Assembly (NCBI GenBank): GCA_027488935.1 | Contig: JAIYAP010000008.1 | Span: forward strand, 52,581-116,580 | DNA: 64,000 nt | Source: Saprospiraceae bacterium | GTDB taxonomy: Bacteria; Bacteroidota; Bacteroidia; Chitinophagales; Saprospiraceae | Reading direction: 5' to 3' | In this document: in pieces, positions 10,789 through 20,705 of the stretch | Layout: each line of letters starts with the position of its first letter | Numbering within the stretch: the first letter of the stretch is position 1 | Notes under the pieces: generated by a model | What the model was told of the DNA's origin: nothing | The model's database searches: none | The model's input: only the letters and a program-made list of their open reading frames with translations | Position numbers and translations under genes: made by a program

Positions 10789-11649
10789 TTATTCAACATC
10801 AAGATCCTCTGGATTTTGGTGTTTTTTAATGATTGCTTCCACCCGCTCCTCGGTAATTTTTAATGATTTTGCGATAACTGAAATGGGTACGCCATTCTCG
10901 AAAAATCCAAGGACTGCTTCTTTTTCTTTTTCTTCGCGTCCTTTTTCATGTGCAAATTCCATTTCGCCCCTAATATCTTGTTCACGGATACTTGCATTAT
11001 CATAAGCGATCAATTCTTCTTTTTTCCAGGCGTGTTTATCTGCTTCTTTATAGGCTGTAATTAATCCCTCATCTCCAGTATCTTCAGGGATTACCTCCAG
11101 TTTGTTGACATGTTTTAAAAAATAAGTCCATTTATCCACTAAAGTTATTAACTCGTGTTCCTTCTTTTTAAATTTTGGGAGTTGGATAAAGCGGTGGTGT
11201 ATGTCATTCAATACACACATACCAGTTTCTTCTTCAATGCTATAGTGCTTGGCTAAGTAATTTTTACCAAAGCCAATTTTGAAGTTCAATATACCAATAA
11301 AATAAGTAGGTTTTAACTTAGGATAATCGTCCCCCTTTTCTATTTGCATCGAAAAATCGCGCGCAGTGTAATATTGAACCCGTTTTTCAAATCCTTTTTT
11401 ATCCGCTACCTGCATTTCTACTATAAATTGGCGGCCACGCTGATCCGTTGCACGCACGTCAATAATGCTTGCTTTTTCGCCAACGATACGCGGGAGTAAA
11501 AAAGGATTGATGATATTTACCTTTTTAATACGGTTCAAACCGTCTAAATCCAAAACGGCATTTAGAAAAGAAATTAGGACAATGCTTTTCTTTTGATTTC
11601 CAAATATTTTACTTAAAGCAATATCATTTTTTATATCTACGAATTTCAT
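10789..11649 (-). CDS. Rpn family recombination-promoting nuclease / PD-(D/E)XK putative transposase
   Basis: N-terminal NDIALSKIFG; nuclease core IIDVRATDQRGRQFIVEMQ; C-terminal helical tail. Confidence 0.85.
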   Translation of the reverse strand: MKFVDIKNDIALSKIFGNQKKSIVLISFLNAVLDLDGLNRIKKVNIINPFLLPRIVGEKASIIDVRATDQRGRQFIVEMQVADKKGFEKRVQYYTARDFSMQIEKGDDYPKLKPTYFIGILNFKIGFGKNYLAKHYSIEEETGMCVLNDIHHRFIQLPKFKKKEHELITLVDKWTYFLKHVNKLEVIPEDTGDEGLITAYKEADKHAWKKEELIAYDNASIREQDIRGEMEFAHEKGREEKEKEAVLGFFENGVPISVIAKSLKITEERVEAIIKKHQNPEDLDVE

Positions 11650-11882
11650 TTTTTAAATTTTATCACAAATTTAAGGGTTTTTGATGAAAATAAAGGCCAT
11701 AATTTGTCTGTTTGCTTGCAAATTTTCCGCTCGCCCCTGCTGGATGAAAGCGGATTAAGTCTGTAAAATAGTGGTCTCCTGTGCATCCACCACAAGATTT
11801 TTTTAACAACAGCATCTAAAAGAACGGGTATAAACCCAACGGCAATAGCTGATAACCAAGCCATAAAAACACAACCCTTTGC

Positions 11883-12500
11883 ATGATGAAATACGCATTT
11901 TTATCCAGTTTGGCGCTCCTTGCCGTGGTATTAATCTCCTTGCCCAGTTTTGATTTTCAGGCGCCGAAAATATCTGATATCCAGGATTTTAGGTTAAAAA
12001 ACGTGGATGGGCGTATGGTTTCCATGAAGGACTTTCCGGATGCGAAAGGATTTATCATCATTTTTACTTGCAACCACTGTCCGTTTGCCAATTTGTACCC
12101 GCCCCGCTTGAATGCATTGAATGAAAAATACAAACCCTTGGGCTACCCGTTGATTGCCATCAGTTCGACCGACACGATTTTATACGAGGAAGATACCTAT
12201 CCTAAAATGGTGGAAAAAGCGACCGACGAGGCGTTCAATTTCCCTTATTTATTTGATGAAACGCAATCGGTTGCCCAAAACTTTAAGGCACAAAAAACGC
12301 CCCACGCGTATGTGCTGCAAAAGGTAAAAGGCGGATGGGACATTCGGTACAACGGCGCCATCGACGACAATGGCGGGGAGCCGGAAGCCGTCACCCAGGC
12401 CTTTGTCGCCAATGCCGTCGATGCCCTGTTAGCAGGCAAATCAGTTGCCGTACATGAAACAAAATCAATCGGTTGCCAGATTTATTTCCGAAAAAAATAA
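11883..12500 (+). CDS. Thioredoxin-fold (AhpC/TSA/redoxin-like) protein
   Basis: Signal peptide; FIIIFTCNHCPFANLYPPRL motif. Confidence 0.85.
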   Translation: MMKYAFLSSLALLAVVLISLPSFDFQAPKISDIQDFRLKNVDGRMVSMKDFPDAKGFIIIFTCNHCPFANLYPPRLNALNEKYKPLGYPLIAISSTDTILYEEDTYPKMVEKATDEAFNFPYLFDETQSVAQNFKAQKTPHAYVLQKVKGGWDIRYNGAIDDNGGEPEAVTQAFVANAVDALLAGKSVAVHETKSIGCQIYFRKK

Positions 12501-12507
12501 ACTCCGG

Positions 12508-15381
12508 CTATCGCAATACTACTTTCTGAATTACCCGGCCTTTTTCTGTAGCAATTTCAACAAAATAAATTCCGGCCGGTAATTGATTTAAATTCAAAGG
12601 ATAGCGGAAGGCGCCTGCGGTTGATCGGGTTTGCACCGAATGAACCAGGGCGCCTTGTGCATTCCGCAAGGTGATCGCCAAGGATCCGCCTTCGAATTGT
12701 GTGGTTTGCACGTACACTTCCGTTGTAGCAGGATTGGGGTACACCTGCCAGGCCGTATTCAACCTCAAATCAGAAACCGCCACCAAGGCAGTATCGACCA
12801 CCGCATACACGGGCACCCGTTCCGTTTCACAAATTGTTTCGTAAAAATCAATTTCCCAGTTATAAAAATAGTAATACCGATCAATGCCTTGTGCCGTATT
12901 CGATCGGTTGATGGATACCACGTTCGGTACCACGTATGGATAAGCCAAGTTGGCATCACTGCGGCGCAACTGCGGACTGGCGGTTCCAAAATTAGCCAGG
13001 TTGGTTTGGTTGTTGGTCGTCAAAGCCAATCCTGTACCCACCGGAACATCAAAATTCAAATCAATGACCGTCGTCCCGGCTGGAATATCAACCAGGGCAG
13101 ATTGCAATAAATCATTATCGGCATTGCGTAATACTATTTCCCGAACGCCTGCTAAATCCGTATAAACCTTGGTTTTGGCCAGTTTAAAAGGCTTAAAACA
13201 ATCAAAAATAACGGCACCGTTAAATCCAGCACCCGCAAAACTAGTGCCTGCATGGTCGGGCATGCCGGTAAACACATTTGGAAGATCCGAAGCACTGCGG
13301 TTCGAAACCCAAAAAGTATCGCTGACCGTCAAATTGCCCGTTTGAAAATTATTTCCGGTAAATATTTCCGCGCCACCTGTTGCTGCATCAAACCAGGACA
13401 CCTCAGTGCCGCTTGCCTGCAACTGCGCAAGGCCATTTACCGCCACCGTATCGTTGGTGGTTACCGGTAAAGGATTGGGAAACACCGTGATCGACAGCAC
13501 GGCCGAGGTATCTACTCCACACAAGCCCTGGGTTGCCACCGAATAAACGCCCGGGGTATGTACTTCAATGGTTTGGGTATTTTCACCAGTGCTCCACCAA
13601 TATTTCGGCGCATCATTGGCCCGCAGCAATACGCTGGTGCCTTCGCATAAAAGGGTATCCCCGATCACCGTAATTTGTGGTGTTTCTACCGGATCGGCCA
13701 CCACCGTTATGGGCGACGAAATAACGGTGCAACCGCCATTGAGGGAACTCACCGTAACCCGGTACATTCCAGCGGTATTCACATGGATTTGCGATGTTGT
13801 GTCTCCCGTACTCCAGGCATAAGTAGCATAAAACCCGCCCGTAAGCAAATTAACGCCTTGTCCGCTGCAAAAAGTAGTCGGACCGTCTGCATAGATCGGC
13901 ACAGGCGGTACCAAACATTTCGCCTCCTCCAGGGTCAAATATTGGTCAATAGCAGGCTGCTCCAAAAGGATGGTAAAGCCAGAAGGGAAGTTAACCCGCA
14001 CAGAATCAACTACTTTTAAGGTGTCCAGGCCAAACTGAACCTGCATAGAGTTCGCAATACCATAACTTTCCCCTGCGCGCACCTCGCGCACCTGCGTACC
14101 CAGGGCGCTGTACAGGAACACTTTCGTCCCCACCGCATTGTAATTGCTGGTGGTACCGCGCAGGTTCAGCCCAAAAAAATGGTGGTCATTGCCCGCATTC
14201 ATCCAAAGTGCATCCGGTATGGTGCTCGGTTGGTTGAACACACCCGCATACCCGGCATAAATATCCGGAAATCCGTCGTTGTTTAAATCACCCACCGCAC
14301 ACGATTCCATGACCGCTGTGCCAAATAAATTGGGCAATTCCGTAAACGTTTTATTGCCATTGTTGTGAAACAGATACTGCGCAGTGCCCGCCACCAAAAT
14401 ATCCAGGAAGCCATCGTTGTCAAAATCGCGAAACACCCCCTGAATCGGCAATCCGCCTACTGCATTAAACAATCCGGAAAAAGCCGTGATATCGGTAAAA
14501 TGCCCCGCCCCGTCGTTTTCCAACAGTTGGCTGGTGATATCATGGTTAGTGATAAAACAGTCAAAATCGCCGTCATTGTCAATGTCGCCAAAATCGGCCG
14601 TCCAGCTTTGTGCGCCAATGCGCAGTCCCGAAGCATTGGTCAGGTCCTGCGTGTACGTTCCGTCGCCATTGTTGATGAACAGCATATTGATCCGGCGGCC
14701 GTCGGTGGGTTCATTTACATTTTGCCGGCATTTGGCCACATACAAATCCACATCGCCGTCATTGTCGATATCGCTCCAAATTGAGCCGTAATTGCCCGAA
14801 TTATCCGACGCTGGCACGGTCGTATAGTCCATTACATTCGGATTGTAATTCAACGCACCGGTTCCATCGTTCATAAAAAAGCGCGACGGGCCGTCATCAT
14901 GGCACACAAAAGCATCCAACCAGCCGTCGTTGTTGATGTCGGCGTAATTGACACCCTGCACAAAAGTACCCGGGGCCGTCAAGGTTGAAAGCGTGTAAGC
15001 ACTGGCATCGGCATTGGCGCGGGCAACAAAAATACCGTTGTAACTTCCACCCAACAACACGTCCGGCTTCCCGTTGTTGTCAATGTCAGCAGCACAAACG
15101 CCCCAAATATTCGCCCCCGACACTGGTCCGATTTCTAAGTGCTCGAAAGGTGCATTGGGCGCGTTTTGAAATTCGATGGAAAGCAAATTAGCCTGGTTTA
15201 AGCGCACAATGTCATCGCGGCCATCGCTGTTCATGTCCAACACGGCCATCGCCACCCCATTGTATTGGTTTACGGGGTTGAGCAGTTTTTTTTGATTGGT
15301 AAAATTGATTTGGGCCGAAAGAGCAGTCCCAAACAGGAAAAGCAGGCAAAAACTCAAGATTTTAGAAAATTTCATCAGCAA
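12508..15381 (-). CDS. FG-GAP/VCBS repeat secreted protein with ASPIC/UnbV-like segment and T9SS sorting tail
   Basis: Repeated DIDNDGDVDLYVA motifs; C-terminal WQVYPNPATTEVYV..GIYFVEIATEKGRVIQKVVLR. Confidence 0.9.
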   Translation of the reverse strand: MLMKFSKILSFCLLFLFGTALSAQINFTNQKKLLNPVNQYNGVAMAVLDMNSDGRDDIVRLNQANLLSIEFQNAPNAPFEHLEIGPVSGANIWGVCAADIDNNGKPDVLLGGSYNGIFVARANADASAYTLSTLTAPGTFVQGVNYADINNDGWLDAFVCHDDGPSRFFMNDGTGALNYNPNVMDYTTVPASDNSGNYGSIWSDIDNDGDVDLYVAKCRQNVNEPTDGRRINMLFINNGDGTYTQDLTNASGLRIGAQSWTADFGDIDNDGDFDCFITNHDITSQLLENDGAGHFTDITAFSGLFNAVGGLPIQGVFRDFDNDGFLDILVAGTAQYLFHNNGNKTFTELPNLFGTAVMESCAVGDLNNDGFPDIYAGYAGVFNQPSTIPDALWMNAGNDHHFFGLNLRGTTSNYNAVGTKVFLYSALGTQVREVRAGESYGIANSMQVQFGLDTLKVVDSVRVNFPSGFTILLEQPAIDQYLTLEEAKCLVPPVPIYADGPTTFCSGQGVNLLTGGFYATYAWSTGDTTSQIHVNTAGMYRVTVSSLNGGCTVISSPITVVADPVETPQITVIGDTLLCEGTSVLLRANDAPKYWWSTGENTQTIEVHTPGVYSVATQGLCGVDTSAVLSITVFPNPLPVTTNDTVAVNGLAQLQASGTEVSWFDAATGGAEIFTGNNFQTGNLTVSDTFWVSNRSASDLPNVFTGMPDHAGTSFAGAGFNGAVIFDCFKPFKLAKTKVYTDLAGVREIVLRNADNDLLQSALVDIPAGTTVIDLNFDVPVGTGLALTTNNQTNLANFGTASPQLRRSDANLAYPYVVPNVVSINRSNTAQGIDRYYYFYNWEIDFYETICETERVPVYAVVDTALVAVSDLRLNTAWQVYPNPATTEVYVQTTQFEGGSLAITLRNAQGALVHSVQTRSTAGAFRYPLNLNQLPAGIYFVEIATEKGRVIQKVVLR

Positions 15382-15593
15382 GACAGGTCTTAGGTATGGA
15401 TGGTGAATAAAAACCGCACAATTAAAACCTTTTTGAGGGAAGTATTGGGGATGGAGTGGGTGATTTGCAAGATACTGACAAAGTGCGGGCGGGTGATGTG
15501 TTGGGGTTTGAATTTAGGTAGATACTTTCTGGAAGCCGTGGATCATGAAATAACGATGGACAAATTGTTTGCTCCATGTTAATTGTATCAAGA

Positions 15594-15632
15594 TAAGCCG
15601 CTTCCTGATTGGATCGGGTGGCGGCTTTTTTA
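15594..15632 (+). terminator. Orphan rho-independent-like terminator
   Basis: AAGCCGC..(nested gattggatcggg)..GCGGCTT followed by TTTTT on the + strand. Confidence 0.7.
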
Positions 15633-15885
15633 TTACTTGATTCGTTCGCGGAGCTTATTTGTTGGAACTGCTTTAGAGGAATAATATGGTGGTGGATGTT
15701 TATGGTTGTATTGGGGCTAATGTAAGCAAAGCTGTCAAACCGCCGCGCCTAGTGAGCGGTTGGATATTATTATCATAACCAATCACCTATACATATTTAA
15801 AAGTATTCATTTTTTCCTCCCTTGGCCTTCAGGTAAACCGCACTCGATGCCGTCAAAGGTTTTCCTGCAAGCTTGGCAAATCAAA

Positions 15886-16640
15886 TTACAAAATATCGCC
15901 GCCAACTACGCGATGGTAGCCCTTTTTCAGGTTTCTGAAAAAATACTGGAGCAGGGTCTTTTCTTCAATAATCACCACTGCCGTGCCATTCATGCCAGGT
16001 TGTAGGAGCCCTTTTAATCGCCCCGGATCACCTAAAGCGACGTAGAGGTTGTACTGACCGCCCTCGTCCGGCGTAAGACTGATTTGTCGAATATGCCCAG
16101 GTACGCTGCCGTATTCATAAAAAGGAAAGGATAATACTTTGAGGTGGCACGGCTGCTGCGCTTGCAGTTTGCCCACCACGGCAGGCGGGCATTTCAAAAA
16201 GGCGTAGGTAGCATCATTGGCGCTGTTGATTTTGAGCACAGTGGCCCCGCTGTTGATCTCTTTTTCTCCTTCAAACAAAAAAGACACCCTGCCTGCCACA
16301 GCACTTTTGACCACGATCTCGCCCGCTGTGATATCGCAAGGACCAAAGGTATTGGCAATGCGGCGGCGGGCGAGTTCCAGTTTACCAACCGATTCGACCA
16401 TTTCAGCCTGGAAATCGGCCCCTAATTTGGCCAATTGCTTGTCGGCGATCTGGTTGTCGGCTATATTGATCTGGTTCTGCAGCAAGTTGGCGCGCAAGAT
16501 GTCGATTTGCCGAAGTGTAGCGGTGTGCTTGGCCCCGTTCAGGTTACCTGAATCTTGCAGCGCCTGGTAGTAGTCGTTTAGCAGGGCCAAGATCTCCGGC
16601 GAGGTGAGGCCTTCTCCCGATGAAATGCGAACAGGTAATG
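15886..16640 (-). pseudogene. 5'-truncated HlyD-family membrane fusion protein remnant
   Basis: C-terminal half of an HlyD-like adaptor (FPFYEYGSVPGHIRQISLTPDEGGQYNLYVAL..GMNGTAVVIIEEKTLLQ). Reading frame extends past the TTG start to about 16640, then hits a stop; no signal anchor or N-terminal half. Confidence 0.75.
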
Positions 16641-16710
16641 GATATTACTTTGATAATCAATATCATTACCCAACGCTCCTGACCCCAGCGGGGTCACACC
16701 TTTGTAGCAA
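16635..16710. repeat. Structured intergenic repeat-like element (two hairpins)
   Basis: GACCCC-AGC-GGGGTC hairpin next to AATGATATT..AATATcCATT imperfect hairpin. Confidence 0.55.
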
Positions 16711-16871
16711 AAAACAGAACGGATGAAATCCTGCCGGCGGTTGAAAAAATACACAAAATTATTTATATCAGAATAAATCCTATAAAATACAGATCGAACA
16801 TTTTGCGAAAGCAGATGGGAATTTTTGGATAAATCTTTTGACGCGCATGAAAATTATTGCCATGATGTTCC

Positions 16872-18218
16872 TTACGGACTCGAGCAATACAAATCCTGCA
16901 CGCTACAAATAACGACATTCACCGCACCCAAAGTCCCTACCGGGGTACAAGCCTGAAACGTAGATGGATTCACAAAACTATTAATGACAAACTGCAAGGG
17001 CGTGAGCACATTCCCGCCTTGCTGTACTTGCCAGGAATAGGTAAAAGGGGGCGTACCACTTAAGGTTAGTTCAACAGTTCCGCACGCGCCGCCACATATA
17101 GCGCCTGAAGGCGTTGTAAGCGAAACAAGGGTAGGCTTGGGCCGCCAAATGACGGCAATTTCCGGAGAAATGTCGAGGCAAGGGTCATTAAGGTTGATTT
17201 GACCATTCACAGCATTGCCCACTACCCTCGAAATGTAATAGGTGGTGCCTGCCACCAATGGCGGTACAAAGGGGAAAACACCGGTGTTATTTTGTACCAA
17301 AACCGATCCGATTGGGTTGGCTGGGTCCGTAAAGAGGATATAACCAACCGCGTCGTCGGGGTCGAGTTGGGTATTGTTGTTGAACGGGGCAGTGTAGGCA
17401 TTGGGCACACAGGCATTAGCCGTAGTAACCATTGGCGTGCCTGCGGATGAAAGGAGACATGCGCACGCCGGAACAGGTACACCAGGCGGCAGTATGCTCA
17501 GCCCCTGAATGAACGTCAATGGCGTATTACAAATGGGCGTCCACGAATTGGTGGAGAAGTTATACTCCACAAAATCAACATTACCACCGATGTTGACCGT
17601 AGAAATAATTTGCCCCGAAGCGGCTGTAGCCGCCGTATATAATGCGTTGGGCACATTGGCATAGACGAGGGTGCTTGCTGCAGGATTCGTCAAATTGACC
17701 TCATACACTTGTCGAACGGCTACTCCGTTAACAACGACTTCGCAGAAGGCATACATAGTACTCCCCACCAGGAACAGATCGTAAGGTTGAACCGAGGGCG
17801 GGAACGGCCCAATATTCGTTACCGTATTCGTTATTGGATCGAAGATACCTAGCTGACCGCCCGCAGTAACGTATATGTTCCCGTTCGGATGGATAAGCGA
17901 CCCGAACCAGTAGGGGCCAGGAACGGTAGCAATTGGGTTCGGATTTGGTGGTTCATAAACAGACACGCTCCCTAACTGTGTACTTATCACAATATTACCA
18001 TTGGGAAGCACGAGCGTTTCCTGGATGGTACCGACAGGATTCTGCAGAATGGGGCAAAAGGTGCAGGTGGCCAAATCGATCTGGAAAACATATTGGGGCG
18101 GGTTTGGTCCCAGGCGCGCGGTAAAAATAACGATTTGTCCATACGCCGAGCTGATCAAACTCACATAAGTAAAAATAACAAATGGTATAGTTAAGCGGAT
18201 AAACAGGCGTTTTATCAT
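16872..18218 (-). CDS. Secreted protein (beta-propeller-like N-terminus), probably 3'-truncated
   Basis: Signal peptide and PNGNIVIS/HPNGNIYVT repeats; ends abruptly (..VQDLYCSSP) with no sorting tail. Confidence 0.65.
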   Translation of the reverse strand: MIKRLFIRLTIPFVIFTYVSLISSAYGQIVIFTARLGPNPPQYVFQIDLATCTFCPILQNPVGTIQETLVLPNGNIVISTQLGSVSVYEPPNPNPIATVPGPYWFGSLIHPNGNIYVTAGGQLGIFDPITNTVTNIGPFPPSVQPYDLFLVGSTMYAFCEVVVNGVAVRQVYEVNLTNPAASTLVYANVPNALYTAATAASGQIISTVNIGGNVDFVEYNFSTNSWTPICNTPLTFIQGLSILPPGVPVPACACLLSSAGTPMVTTANACVPNAYTAPFNNNTQLDPDDAVGYILFTDPANPIGSVLVQNNTGVFPFVPPLVAGTTYYISRVVGNAVNGQINLNDPCLDISPEIAVIWRPKPTLVSLTTPSGAICGGACGTVELTLSGTPPFTYSWQVQQGGNVLTPLQFVINSFVNPSTFQACTPVGTLGAVNVVICSVQDLYCSSP

Positions 18219-18365
18219 GGTTTACCGTGTTTTATCTTGTTTAAGTGGGTATTACTATTAAACACGACGCGAAGGAATGGGTTTAAAGCATGTTCAAAAG
18301 CCTACTATTTTACGGTTTTGAAAACCACCATTTTGCCTTCAAAACGATTATATCCTATTTTTAAT

Positions 18366-19112
18366 CTAATAGCAATTCAAGACAATCTCTATCAAATCGG
18401 AGGAAGGCCCCATGTCGACCATTTTACTTTGAGTGGCAGAACCTACCTTAAATGTATGCATCATGCCTCCTTGAACATAAACCCGCTTTCGAGTACTGCT
18501 TACTTGCTCAGCCGGTACAACAATGCCATCCACCAACACATCGGCATCTTTGCATACAGCATTGAGTATGAGCAAAACTGGAATAAGTATTGGCTTTTTT
18601 TCTGGCTGGACACTAGGCCCGGGGTCTTGTTTACCTTCTATTTTTATAGGTTTAACAGCAACAGGATTTCCTGCACTTGGGTTTTGCAACTTGGTCGTAT
18701 CAAGGCCAACTGGTGCTTGCGGTTGCACGGAGGCACTTGAGTCAGGCACCGGTGAATTGAATATTTTTACCCATATTATAAAAGCCACCAAGAGCAATAC
18801 CGCTGCTGTCAACAACACAAAAGTCCAAGTTTTAGGTGGCCTATCGGGTTTTTCAGGTTCAAGATACCCAAGGGCAATTGCCTCCTTAACCATGTCCAAC
18901 AAACGTGCACGAATTTGATTGCGCTCCGTATTTTCAACCAAAACCTGTTTTTGATTTGCGACCAAACGCCCATCCAATTGCTGCAATTCCTGGAGCAATT
19001 GATCATCGGCATGTTGCTGAAAAACGACATGCAAGTGCTGGATGATTAAGTCAAGTCGATCAAGTTTAAATAATTGATCAAAATGAGATTTATCTGTCAC
19101 TGTTTTACTCAT
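18366..19112 (-). CDS. Single-TM protein with effector-associated-domain (EAD)-like N-terminus
   Basis: LLQELQQLDGRLVANQKQVLVENTERNQIRARLLDMVKEAI resembles EAD11-type domains; TM segment TWTFVLLTAAVLLLVAFIIWV; overlaps upstream gene by 4 bp. Confidence 0.6.
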   Translation of the reverse strand: MSKTVTDKSHFDQLFKLDRLDLIIQHLHVVFQQHADDQLLQELQQLDGRLVANQKQVLVENTERNQIRARLLDMVKEAIALGYLEPEKPDRPPKTWTFVLLTAAVLLLVAFIIWVKIFNSPVPDSSASVQPQAPVGLDTTKLQNPSAGNPVAVKPIKIEGKQDPGPSVQPEKKPILIPVLLILNAVCKDADVLVDGIVVPAEQVSSTRKRVYVQGGMMHTFKVGSATQSKMVDMGPSSDLIEIVLNCY

Positions 19113-20368
19113 TTTACAGAAATTTCCTCATAAATGGCCACGTTATCAAAATGATGCGTCCCCTTCCCGATTGCCAATACGCCCATTAACCCGCTTTTAT
19201 AAGTATCATCAATTACCTTCTTTTCAAATTTACTGTCTACATATAGAAAAAATTCATTCCCCATCGCAATGATACCCAACTGATAATCACGCCCCTGCAC
19301 CACTTTAATGGTTTTGCTGAATAAAGGAACAATATCCTCTGGATGGTGAATATTAAACTTAAAAAACTTCAAATCACCGGCATCCGTCAGCGTAAAACCA
19401 TACCCAGCATTGGTCGCTTTATCAAAACGAATGGAAATTCCGCGCCCCAAACAACCGCCGTCTCCATTGCAGTTCGGCGGGTTCTCCACGCGAATCGTCA
19501 CGGAATAGGGCTGCGCATTGGAAAAATCGGTGCGCTGATTGACGGGTTTGACATCTAAATATTTATGCTTTACATAAAGCGGCGCTTGAATAATTATTTT
19601 ATAACGCTCCTCGTCGATAAGGGAACTTTCTTTCCCCTGCAATGTCGTTTTACCCCAAATATTGAACGGGAAATCTTTGCGATTTTTCCAATTGGTAAAA
19701 TCTTCAAAATAATCAGTTTGGATTGAATTCCATGCCTCACTATTGAGCAATTTTGAATGATCCACCGTAACCAAGTGCTTTTTTTCGGGCGCGACAGCAG
19801 GTTCATTGATCGTCTTTATAAAACGACTGTGGTTGTTCGGCAATAAGGTCTGAATAAATACTTCGCGTTTTTCCTTATTTTTAAAGTCTACTTCGTTTAA
19901 TGATTTATATGGATTGGCTACGATCCGCGTAGTGTAAATGTTTACAAATTTGATCTTTAAGGTAAAAGCCCCTTGTGCTTGATCTTCATAAATCTCTCCA
20001 AAAACCACAATACTAGCGCCAATTTTTTTAAACTCCGCAGCAATATCTGCCGGAATTTTAACCTCTTTATTTAAAAAAGTAACCTCGTTTTTGCGCTGTT
20101 CCGTCAATTCTGCCTCCATCCGACGTTCCAGCACATTCACATCGGTCCACTCATTGGTGAGGCACGATTGATAATAGGCCGTCACGTCCCTGGTAAGTTG
20201 ATTTTCACGCCCATCGGACATTTTAAAATCCCAAACGTAAATACCAGAAGTTTCGGTCGTTTGTGCGAAAACAGGCACAATCTGTACATAAAATACGGTG
20301 ATCCAAAAAAATAGGTGCTTCATGATTTCAAGAAAGATATAAAGTGATTTTAGCGGTAAATATATCAA
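19109..20368 (-). CDS. CsgG/FlgO-like secreted protein with C-terminal concanavalin/LamG-like domain
   Basis: Signal peptide; VNVLERRMEAEL..KKIGASIVVFGEIYEDQ pattern; C-terminal beta-rich region. Confidence 0.6.
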   Translation of the reverse strand: MIYLPLKSLYIFLEIMKHLFFWITVFYVQIVPVFAQTTETSGIYVWDFKMSDGRENQLTRDVTAYYQSCLTNEWTDVNVLERRMEAELTEQRKNEVTFLNKEVKIPADIAAEFKKIGASIVVFGEIYEDQAQGAFTLKIKFVNIYTTRIVANPYKSLNEVDFKNKEKREVFIQTLLPNNHSRFIKTINEPAVAPEKKHLVTVDHSKLLNSEAWNSIQTDYFEDFTNWKNRKDFPFNIWGKTTLQGKESSLIDEERYKIIIQAPLYVKHKYLDVKPVNQRTDFSNAQPYSVTIRVENPPNCNGDGGCLGRGISIRFDKATNAGYGFTLTDAGDLKFFKFNIHHPEDIVPLFSKTIKVVQGRDYQLGIIAMGNEFFLYVDSKFEKKVIDDTYKSGLMGVLAIGKGTHHFDNVAIYEEISVK

Positions 20369-20423
20369 ATATATCTAATCTTCCTTTATAAACAATTGGA
20401 TACCGCCCCAACACGCAGAAAAA

Positions 20424-20610
20424 TCTGTGTAACATCTGCGAAAAAGAATCTGTGTAACATCTGCGCGAAATACTTCCAGCAGTGTAGTCGGGTGGGCAAT
20501 TTGCTCGACGTTTTTATTTCGCACAGATGTTACGCCGAAAAAAAGCACAGATGTTACGCAGAAAAATCTGTGTAACATCTGCGAAAAGGAATCCGTGTAA
20601 CATCTGCGCG
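20424..20610. repeat. Word-array repeat island (TCTGTGTAACATCTGCG units, order F-F-R-R-F-F)
   Basis: Direct units at about 20424, 20449, 20567 and 20590; inverted units at about 20520 and 20545. Confidence 0.85.
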
Positions 20611-20628
20611 AAACATCTCAATCGGGCT

Positions 20629-20704
20629 CCGAAGCGCTATCCGACCGCAAGGGTCGGATGGGTAAGGGAATCATCCGAAGCGCTATCCGACCGCAAGGGT
20701 CGGA
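20629..20704. repeat. Two direct copies of a 30-bp hairpin unit CCGAAGCGCTATCCGACCGCAAGGGTCGGA
   Basis: Identical units at 20629..20658 and 20675..20704; each folds ATCCGACC-GCAAG-GGTCGGAT or a one-base-shorter variant. Confidence 0.85.
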
Positions 20705-20705
20705 G

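Noticed and set aside
11646-11864. 72-aa ORF upstream of the first Rpn gene
   Set aside because: Second half reads as random translation of intergenic DNA; no support as a partner or antitoxin.
15400-15582. 60-aa ORF before an orphan terminator
   Set aside because: No similarity to a known protein and odd composition; kept only as a possible RNA or remnant.
20424-20704. CRISPR array
   Set aside because: Units occur in both orientations with irregular, very short spacers, and no cas genes are present.
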